A stretch of DNA of 15,474 nt, taken from NCBI GenBank assembly GCA_937926205.1, contig CALEYL010000016.1:1-15474 (forward strand). Reading direction: 5' to 3'. The notes under the pieces are model-generated. The model made no database searches and had not been told where the DNA came from. It saw only the letters and a list, made by a program, of their open reading frames with translations. Below, in pieces: positions 5,843 through 10,977 of the stretch. How positions within the stretch are numbered: position 1 is the stretch's first letter; each line of letters opens with the position of its first letter. The position numbers were made by a program, and so were the translations under genes. Source of the DNA: an uncultured Saprospiraceae bacterium (GTDB lineage Bacteria; Bacteroidota; Bacteroidia; Chitinophagales; Saprospiraceae).

Positions 5843-7237
5843 TCACTTTCCAATACAAAACCTCGAAAAAATACTATCCAGCAAATCCTCCGTCCCGATC
5901 TCGCCGGTAATTTCACCGAGATAGCTGAGGGCCCGGCGGATGTCCATGGCGACAAAGTCGCCGGTGACGTTGGTGTCGAGGCTGTGCAGGGCGGCGCGCA
6001 GGCTTTCGGAAGCTTTCAGCAGGGCTTCGTAGTGGCGGGCATTGGCCACGATGGTGCTTTCTGCGTTGAGGTTGCCTTCCAGTACGGCGTTCAGGAGCTT
6101 CTCTTTCAGGTATTCGATGTTCATGCCATTGATGGCAGACACCGGCACCCAGGCATCAGCGGGCAGCCATTCGTTGGCGTATTGCTCGTGGTTGGTATAG
6201 GGGTTGAGGTCCATTTTGTTGGCGATGACGAGGAGTTTCGTGTCGGGGTGTACGAGTTGCGACAGATCCTGGCGCAGATCTTCCGGCGAGGTGCGGATGA
6301 CGTCGAAAACATAGACCAGCAGCGCCGATTGCCGTACTTTTTCAAGGGTTTTGGCCACACCAAGGGCTTCGATGGTGTCGTGGGCTTCGCGGATGCCGGC
6401 GGTGTCTATGATGCGGAAGGGTATGCCGCCGATGTTGAGTACTTCTTCGATGGTATCGCGGGTCGTGCCGGCGATGTCGCTGACGATGGCGCGTTCTTCG
6501 TTGAGCAGGGCGTTGAGCAGGGTACTTTTGCCGGCATTGGGCCGGCCTGCGATGACGGTGCTGACCCCGTTTTTAATGGCGTTGCCGAGTTGAAAAGACT
6601 GCAACAGGGCGTCCATCAAGGTCAGAATCCGGCGGATCAGGGCTTTGAGGTCTTCGCGGTTGGCAAATTCCACGTCTTCTTCGCCAAAATCCAGTTCCAG
6701 TTCGATCAGGCTGGCAAATTCGATCAATTCAGTGCGCAGGCGTTTGATTTCGTTGCTGAAACCGCCGCGCATTTGCTGCAGCGCGATGTTGTGGGCGGCT
6801 TCAGAAGAAGAAGCAATCAGGTCGGCTACTGCTTCAGCCTGGCTGAGATCCATTCGGCCGTGCAAAAAGGCGCGGAGGGTGAATTCGCCGGGTTGGGCCA
6901 AACGCGCGCCCTGCCGCACAAACAACTGAATAAGCTGCTGGATGATGTAGGGCGAGCCGTGACAGGAAACTTCCACGACGTTTTCGCCGGTGTACGAGCG
7001 CGGGCCAACAAAAAGCGACACGACAACCTCGTCCAGCAGGCGATCCTGCTCGTCGCGGATGGCGCCAAAATGCAGGGTATGCGATGCCTGGGCACTCAGA
7101 TTTTTGCTGCTGAACACTTTATCAACAATGCCGATGGCCTCCGGTCCTGACAGGCGGATGACCGCTATGGCGCCTACCCCCGGCGCAGTAGCAAGGGCAA
7201 CAATGGTATCTCCGAGGTGGGTGGCCGTGTAATGCAT
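5843..7237 (-). CDS. mnmE: tRNA modification GTPase MnmE
   Basis: The protein has 464 residues and is full length. MnmE works with MnmG to install the 5-carboxymethylaminomethyl group on wobble U34 of certain tRNAs, using tetrahydrofolate and GTP, in the cytoplasm. The N-terminal tetrahydrofolate-binding domain opens with DTIVALATAPGVGAIAVIRLSG. A helical domain surrounds the G domain, which carries G1 GRPNAGKST, G2 GTTRDTIEE, G3 DTAGI and G4 NKMDL. The C-terminus ends in FCIGK, with the conserved Cys of the family CIGK signature. The start at 7237 (MHYTATHLGDTI) fits the family. The gene is isolated: its partner mnmG is not in the window, a heptamer-repeat mosaic lies upstream, and the hipBST operon lies downstream on the same strand. 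Confidence 0.97.
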   Translation of the reverse strand: MHYTATHLGDTIVALATAPGVGAIAVIRLSGPEAIGIVDKVFSSKNLSAQASHTLHFGAIRDEQDRLLDEVVVSLFVGPRSYTGENVVEVSCHGSPYIIQQLIQLFVRQGARLAQPGEFTLRAFLHGRMDLSQAEAVADLIASSSEAAHNIALQQMRGGFSNEIKRLRTELIEFASLIELELDFGEEDVEFANREDLKALIRRILTLMDALLQSFQLGNAIKNGVSTVIAGRPNAGKSTLLNALLNEERAIVSDIAGTTRDTIEEVLNIGGIPFRIIDTAGIREAHDTIEALGVAKTLEKVRQSALLVYVFDVIRTSPEDLRQDLSQLVHPDTKLLVIANKMDLNPYTNHEQYANEWLPADAWVPVSAINGMNIEYLKEKLLNAVLEGNLNAESTIVANARHYEALLKASESLRAALHSLDTNVTGDFVAMDIRRALSYLGEITGEIGTEDLLDSIFSRFCIGK

Positions 7238-7264
7238 GGTGATGATTGTAAACTAATAAACGAA

Positions 7265-7342
7265 GGTTAAAGTAAAACCAGGGTTAAAGTAAAAAGGTTA
7301 AAGTAGAAAGGTTAAAGGTTAAAGGTTAAAGGTTAAAGGGGG
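7265..7342. repeat. GGTTAAA heptamer tandem array
   Basis: GGTTAAA occurs at 7265, then in strict 7-bp register at 7282, 7296, 7310, 7317, 7324 and 7331. The units at 7282 and 7296 are paired with GTAAAAA and GTAGAAA heptamers. The array ends in GGGGG. A single further GGTTAAAGGGGG lies at 7408-7419. It starts 28 bp upstream of the mnmE start codon. The whole 7238-7621 gap holds repeats and no gene. Confidence 0.85.
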
Positions 7343-7343
7343 T

Positions 7344-7374
7344 ATAGTGCTTTCTTTGAGCAGGATACTCCGTC
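7344..7374. repeat. 31-bp direct repeat, copy 1
   Basis: This segment (starting ATAGTGCTTTCTTTGAGCAG) matches 7488-7518 at 30 of 31 positions. A diverged third version (starting CACTTTGCTCGTTTGAGC) follows GGTTAAAGGGGG at about 7420-7449. Confidence 0.85.
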
Positions 7375-7399
7375 CACCGTCCACCGTCTACCGTCTACC
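7372..7399. repeat. GTCYACC heptamer array, copy 1
   Basis: Four heptamers lie in register: GTCCACC at 7372 and 7379, then GTCTACC at 7386 and 7393. The array directly follows the first 31-bp repeat. Confidence 0.85.
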
Positions 7400-7449
7400 A
7401 TTTCTAAGGTTAAAGGGGGCACTTTGCTCGTTTGAGCTGTATTCCCTCA

Positions 7450-7484
7450 TCTAAAGTCTGAAATCTAACATCTGGTTTCTAAAG
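7450..7484. repeat. TCT-initial heptamer array
   Basis: Five heptamers lie in register: TCTAAAG, TCTGAAA, TCTAACA, TCTGGTT and TCTAAAG. The sequence is degenerate, but the 7-bp period is exact. It directly precedes the second 31-bp repeat. Confidence 0.75.
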
Positions 7485-7487
7485 GGC

Positions 7488-7518
7488 ATAGTGCTTTCTT
7501 TGAGCAGAATACTCCGTC
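7488..7518. repeat. 31-bp direct repeat, copy 2
   Basis: It differs from 7344-7374 only by A for G at the 21st position, and is followed by a GC-rich palindrome and a GTCTACC array. Confidence 0.85.
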
Positions 7519-7521
7519 AAC

Positions 7522-7542
7522 CCTGCCTTGCCGGCAGGCAGG
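7522..7542. repeat. GC-rich palindrome (TGCCGGCA core)
   Basis: A near-perfect palindrome has CCTGCC and GGCAGG arms around a TTGCCGGCA core. It relates to the elements at 57-72, 1102-1121 and 7579-7617. Confidence 0.65.
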
Positions 7543-7543
7543 C

Positions 7544-7578
7544 GTCTACCGTCTACCGTCTACCGTCTACCGTCTACC
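7544..7578. repeat. GTCTACC heptamer array, copy 2
   Basis: Five exact GTCTACC units lie in tandem. One more GTCTACC follows at 7620-7626, after the GC-rich inverted repeat, and includes the complement of the hisIE stop codon. Confidence 0.88.
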
Positions 7579-7617
7579 CTGCCTTGCCGGCCCGCCTACC
7601 GGAGGTCAGGCAGGCAG
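7579..7617. repeat. GC-rich inverted repeat next to hisIE
   Basis: CTGCCTTGCCGGCCCGCC and the CCGGAGG, CAGGCAGGCAGG segments can pair imperfectly into a hairpin, 5 bp from the hisIE stop. It may serve as the hisIE transcript end, but no T tract follows on the minus strand. Confidence 0.5.
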
Positions 7618-7621
7618 GCGT

Positions 7622-8230
7622 CTACCGATGCCTCTCTTTCAACACCCCGATCACGTCATCCAGTTCAAAGCCTTTTGCGCTAAGCAGGACTAAGTAGTGA
7701 AACATCAGGTCGGCCGCTTCGCCGAGGAAGAGATCCGCGTTGTCGTCTTTGGCTTCGATGACCAGTTCCACGGCTTCTTCGCCTACTTTTTGCGCAATTT
7801 TATTGATGCCTTTCCGGAAGAGAGAGGCTGTATAAGAGCTTTCGGAAGCCTCGTCGCGGCGGTTTTGGATGACGGCTTCCAGTTTGTGTAAAAAATCCTT
7901 TTCAGCCTGATTGTTTTCGCCAAAACAAGTGTCCTGACCGGTATGGCAAACGGGGCCTGTCGGGTCAACCTTCAGGAGCAGGGTATCCTGGTCACAATCG
8001 AGCGCCACGTCTTTTACATGAAGAAAATTTCCGCTGGTTTCGCCTTTGGTCCAGAGTCGGTTTTTGCTGCGGCTGAAAAAGGTAACGACTTTTTCCCGAA
8101 GCGTTTTTTCATAGGCAGCTTCATCCATGTAGCCCAGCATGAGTACGACGCCTGTTTTGGCGTCCTGAATGATGGCTGGCAGCAGGCCCTGGCCTTTCCC
8201 GAAGTCGGGCCGGGCTGGAGGTATCGTCAT
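7622..8230 (-). CDS. hisIE: Bifunctional phosphoribosyl-AMP cyclohydrolase / phosphoribosyl-ATP diphosphatase
   Basis: This 202-residue fusion carries out steps two and three of histidine synthesis: phosphoribosyl-ATP to phosphoribosyl-AMP (HisE part), then ring opening (HisI part), in the cytoplasm. The HisI half (about 1-110) shows GYMDEAAYEKT, FFSRSKNRLWTKGETSGN, metal-site residues D78-C79-D80-x-D82, and the zinc cysteines C95 and C102 (CHTGQDTC). The HisE half (about 115-202) shows GINKIAQKVGEEAVE with acidic residues E141 and E142, then E161 and D164. The ATG at 8230 is chosen over one at 8263 because a TACCTTTG promoter element lies across 8261-8268, so a longer protein would start upstream of its own transcript. 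The other his genes are not in the window. The stop codon sits inside a GTCTACC repeat unit. Confidence 0.95.
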   Translation of the reverse strand: MTIPPARPDFGKGQGLLPAIIQDAKTGVVLMLGYMDEAAYEKTLREKVVTFFSRSKNRLWTKGETSGNFLHVKDVALDCDQDTLLLKVDPTGPVCHTGQDTCFGENNQAEKDFLHKLEAVIQNRRDEASESSYTASLFRKGINKIAQKVGEEAVELVIEAKDDNADLFLGEAADLMFHYLVLLSAKGFELDDVIGVLKERHR

Positions 8231-8260
8231 ATTTTCTCGGATTTGAATCAAAAAGAAGCA

Positions 8261-8268
8261 CAAAGGTA
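8261..8268 (-). promoter_or_regulatory. hisIE promoter -7 element
   Basis: Read on the minus strand this is TACCTTTG, an exact match to TAnnTTTG. No clear -33 TTG is found at the usual distance. Transcription would begin near 8255, giving a leader of about 25 nt to the ATG at 8230. Confidence 0.5.
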
Positions 8269-8338
8269 GAACCCGATACCGGATAAGTCGTTGCAGTAGA
8301 GGTGTTAAATTTTGTTTTTCGCGATCAATCCGGACACT

Positions 8339-8373
8339 TTGTATGGTTTTTTCAGCAATGGATTTTATCTTTG
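8339..8373 (+). promoter_or_regulatory. Promoter of the PpiD-like foldase gene
   Basis: TATCTTTG at 8366-8373 matches the Bacteroidota -7 consensus exactly. TTG at 8339-8341 is a candidate -33 element with a 24-bp spacer, slightly long. The start site would be near 8380, leaving a leader of about 105 nt. Confidence 0.6.
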
Positions 8374-8381
8374 CATTTCGT

Positions 8382-8401
8382 TTGTAAAATTCATTTTACA
8401 A
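8382..8401. promoter_or_regulatory. 20-bp perfect palindrome at the foldase transcription start
   Basis: TTGTAAAAT (8382-8390) and ATTTTACAA (8393-8401) are exact complements separated by TC. The palindrome starts 9 bp after the -7 element, covering about +2 to +22. That position suits a repressor site or a 5'-end mRNA hairpin. Confidence 0.6.
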
Positions 8402-8431
8402 CTCGCTGATTTTTAGTAACTTGGATATCGG

Positions 8432-8456
8432 CGATCTGCTTAAGCAACACAGATCG
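8432..8456 (+). promoter_or_regulatory. Leader hairpin before the foldase gene
   Basis: CGATCTG (8432-8438) pairs exactly with CAGATCG (8450-8456) around an 11-nt loop in the predicted leader, 28 bp before the ATG. It could influence message stability or translation. Confidence 0.45.
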
Positions 8457-8484
8457 GCCGGAAAACAAAATAACAGTTTATAGG

Positions 8485-10629
8485 ATGGCTCTGATTAGTG
8501 AAATTCGGAAAAGGTCATGGATCGTACTGGTTACGGTCGCGCTGGGTGTTGGCGGTTTCGTCATCATGGACATGGTTAACTCCCAAGGCCCCGGGGGCTC
8601 TGGCAGCTTGACGCGCACGCTTGGTAAGGTAAATGGAGAAAAAATTGATGTTCTCAATTTTGACAATACCTTCAACATGCTCTATGGCAATTCGGGCAAT
8701 GCTTCTCTGGCAGCCCGTACAGCGTTGTGGGAGTATACTGTAGAAGAAATTCTCGTTAAGGAAGAGGCAAAAACCCTCGGACTTGGCGTCAGCGAACCAG
8801 AAATGGAAGATTTGCAGTTTGGCCCAAGACCAAGCAGAATCATCCAACAGCGTTTCCCGGATCCAAACAATCCAAACGCGCTGAACCGCGAACAGCTCAA
8901 CCAAATCAAGCAAATCATTGAAGAAAACCGCGTTGACGAAGCCATTGCACAAGGCCAGCTGGCTCCTAACTTCACGCAATTTTGGGAATACCAGAAAAAG
9001 GAAATTACCAAAGACCGTCTTCAGTCGAAAATGGGCGCTTTGGTTGCAAAGGCTATGTATACGCCAACCTGGATGGCTGAAATGCTCTATACCGAGCAAA
9101 ACCAGATGGCTGAAATCGCTTTTGTAAAGGTTCCTTTTGATAAAATTGAAAACACGGAAGTTTCTCTGGAAGACGCAGATTTTGAGGCTTATATCAAAGA
9201 AAATGCCGGCCGCCTGAAGCGCGATCAGGAAACGCGCAAATTGCAAATGGCTGTTTTTGAGGTTGCTGCGACGAAAGAAGATTCAGCTGCTTTGGAAAAG
9301 CGCATTGCCGATCTCATTCCTCAATTTCAGGTGGCAGAAAACGACTCTCAGTTTGTATTCCGCAACGAGGGCCGTATCGATGAAGCTTATTTCAAAAAAG
9401 CAGACCTGCCCGCAGCCATTGCAGATACGGTCTTCAAACTTCCGGTAGGCACCGTTTACGGACCTTATATTGACGCTGACAGCTACAATGCGATCAAAAT
9501 CATTGACCGCAAAATCATTCCCGATTCGGTTCAGTCGCGGCACATCCTTCGCCAGGCTACTAACCCCATCGAGCTGGCACAGGCGCGCAAAACCATTGAC
9601 AGCTTAAAGACGCTGATTGAAACCGGTGTAAGCCGTTTCGATACGCTGGCCGCTAAATTTGGTACGGATGGAACGAGTACCAAGGGTGGTGATTTGGGAT
9701 ACTACGGCATGAACGGTTTGGTTAAACCTTTCAACGACCTGATCTTCTTCAAAGCTATCCCGGGCCAACTCTACGTTTGCGAAACGCAATTCGGCGTCCA
9801 CCTTGTAGAAGTGACCAACAAAAAATTCACCACTAACGAACAGGGCGTACAAGTTGCGTTCCTGTCTGAACCGATCATTCCAAGCCAGGAAACACAATCC
9901 GGAATTCGCGAAAAAGCGGATGAGATGATGCGTTCTAACCGAACTTTGGATGCTTTGGTGAAAGCAGCTGGTAATGAGCCTTCTGCCAAACTGAGTTATT
10001 CGCCTTTGCTCGAAATCAATGATTTCGAGATTGAAGGGCTGACAGCAGGCAGTGAAACCCGCGACCTGGTCAGATGGGCCTTCAATTCTGATAAGGGCGA
10101 TGTGACGCCGACGGTTTATACATTCAGAGACGAAACGGGTTATTATGACAAGCAATTTGTCATTGCTGGCCTGAAGAGCATACAGGCTGCAGGGCTCCCG
10201 ACAGTGGATAACATTCGCGAGCAGGTAGAACAGGAAGTCATCAACCGCAAAAAAGGAGAACTCATCAAGCAACGCCTGAGTGGCAAAGACCTTGCCGCCG
10301 CTGCTGCTGAGTTCCAGGTTGTGCAGGATACTGCCCGTAGCATGAACTTCATGCAGAGCTTCATTCCGAATGTCGGCAATGAACCTGCTGTCGTAGGGCA
10401 TACTTTCAAGCTCAATCCGGGACAAACCTCTAAACCGATTGTAGGGCAAACCGGCGTTTTCCTCATTCAGCTCATTTCCAAAGGGGAAGCGACACCGGCT
10501 CCGGCTGACCAGATTGCTTCGATTCGCACCCGGACTACTACCTCGGCGGGCATGACAGCACAAAACAGCCTGATGACGTCTATCAAAAAGCTGGCTTCTA
10601 TTAAAGATAAGCGGGCGAAGTTTTTCTAG
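8485..10629 (+). CDS. ppiD: PpiD/SurA-like membrane-anchored peptidyl-prolyl isomerase
   Basis: This 714-residue protein has one N-terminal membrane anchor at about residues 11-30 (SWIVLVTVALGVGGFVIMDM) after a short basic cytoplasmic end. The rest should face the periplasm. Residues of about 45-240 form the SurA-N-like chaperone region, opening with LGKVNGEKIDVLNFDNTF. A parvulin domain spans about 349-447, with SRHIL (H353), FDTLAAKFGTDGTSTKGGDLGYY and FGVHLVEV (H439). The C-terminal 265 residues form a second substrate-binding region with a weaker parvulin-like repeat (VGHTFKLNPGQTSKPI). In E. coli PpiD assists newly exported proteins near the Sec translocon; the same role is inferred here. 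The long length is usual for Bacteroidota members. It is monocistronic, with its own promoter and terminator. The parvulin active-site residues are not all classical, so isomerase activity is uncertain. Confidence 0.88.
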   Translation: MALISEIRKRSWIVLVTVALGVGGFVIMDMVNSQGPGGSGSLTRTLGKVNGEKIDVLNFDNTFNMLYGNSGNASLAARTALWEYTVEEILVKEEAKTLGLGVSEPEMEDLQFGPRPSRIIQQRFPDPNNPNALNREQLNQIKQIIEENRVDEAIAQGQLAPNFTQFWEYQKKEITKDRLQSKMGALVAKAMYTPTWMAEMLYTEQNQMAEIAFVKVPFDKIENTEVSLEDADFEAYIKENAGRLKRDQETRKLQMAVFEVAATKEDSAALEKRIADLIPQFQVAENDSQFVFRNEGRIDEAYFKKADLPAAIADTVFKLPVGTVYGPYIDADSYNAIKIIDRKIIPDSVQSRHILRQATNPIELAQARKTIDSLKTLIETGVSRFDTLAAKFGTDGTSTKGGDLGYYGMNGLVKPFNDLIFFKAIPGQLYVCETQFGVHLVEVTNKKFTTNEQGVQVAFLSEPIIPSQETQSGIREKADEMMRSNRTLDALVKAAGNEPSAKLSYSPLLEINDFEIEGLTAGSETRDLVRWAFNSDKGDVTPTVYTFRDETGYYDKQFVIAGLKSIQAAGLPTVDNIREQVEQEVINRKKGELIKQRLSGKDLAAAAAEFQVVQDTARSMNFMQSFIPNVGNEPAVVGHTFKLNPGQTSKPIVGQTGVFLIQLISKGEATPAPADQIASIRTRTTTSAGMTAQNSLMTSIKKLASIKDKRAKFF

Positions 10630-10650
10630 GTTTTAACCTGAAAATGACCC

Positions 10651-10699
10651 AATACTAAAAAAGGCCGGTTGCATAGAGCAGCCGGCCTTTTTTAGTATT
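10651..10699. terminator. Bidirectional intrinsic terminator
   Basis: A 22-bp stem has arms at 10651-10672 and 10678-10699, with 21 exact pairs plus one G-U, and a 5-nt loop. The core GGCCGG/CCGGCC is flanked by A6 on one side and T6 on the other, so it can terminate transcription in both directions. It lies 21 bp after the foldase stop. Confidence 0.93.
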
Positions 10700-10732
10700 G
10701 ATCTAAGTTAGTTCAAAAAAAACCTTCCCTCA

Positions 10733-10762
10733 TTGGTGCATCAGTTTTTTTCTACATCTTTG
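10733..10762 (+). promoter_or_regulatory. Promoter candidate for the 41-residue membrane protein
   Basis: TTG (10733-10735) is followed by a 19-bp spacer and CATCTTTG (10755-10762), one mismatch from TAnnTTTG. Transcription would begin near 10769, about 38 nt before the ATG at 10807. Confidence 0.45.
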
Positions 10763-10806
10763 CTGTCAGAAAAAAATGGTTTCACACTCGCTTTAAAACG
10801 ACAGTC

Positions 10807-10932
10807 ATGTCAGATATTCAAAATGCAGGGAGGAAAGGATATTGCATGTTGTATTTCTTCCTCTTCTTATTGTTGTTTGTCATTTTGGTAATTGCCATTT
10901 ACAGATACAATGGCATGTTCCTCGGAAATTGA
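10807..10932 (+). CDS. Small single-span membrane protein, function unknown
   Basis: This 41-residue ORF encodes a short polar start (MSDIQNAGRKGY), then one strongly hydrophobic segment at about residues 14-31, then a short tail (YRYNGMFLGN). By the positive-inside rule the R9-K10 end should be cytoplasmic. It lies between a strong terminator (10651-10699) and the convergent E1 gene, and is preceded by a plausible promoter at proper spacing, which supports a real gene. I do not recognise the family. Its size would make automated gene callers skip it. It could be a membrane-complex subunit or a membrane-active peptide; no toxin-antitoxin partner is visible next to it. Alternatively it is a chance ORF. 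Confidence 0.6.
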   Translation: MSDIQNAGRKGYCMLYFFLFLLLFVILVIAIYRYNGMFLGN

Positions 10933-10977
10933 TAAGGTTCAATAGGACAAACGCTTATAAAATTCAAGCTTAGGGTT

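Noticed and set aside
5786..7150. A 454-codon open frame on the plus strand opposite mnmE
   Set aside because: It lies almost fully antisense to the well-supported mnmE gene, has no recognisable motif and a low-complexity G/V/F/A/D/Q-rich composition typical of an antisense shadow of a GC-rich gene.
7265..7626. CRISPR array
   Set aside because: Repeats are 7-bp tandem units without unique spacers; the 31-bp repeats have only two close copies, and no cas gene is present.
8231..8263. Upstream start codon for hisIE at 8263
   Set aside because: It would fall within the -7 promoter element (8261-8268) and add 11 residues not typical of HisI.
9604..10563. A 319-codon open frame on the minus strand inside the foldase gene
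   Set aside because: Fully antisense to the PpiD-like gene, with no family motif and no promoter or leader of its own.
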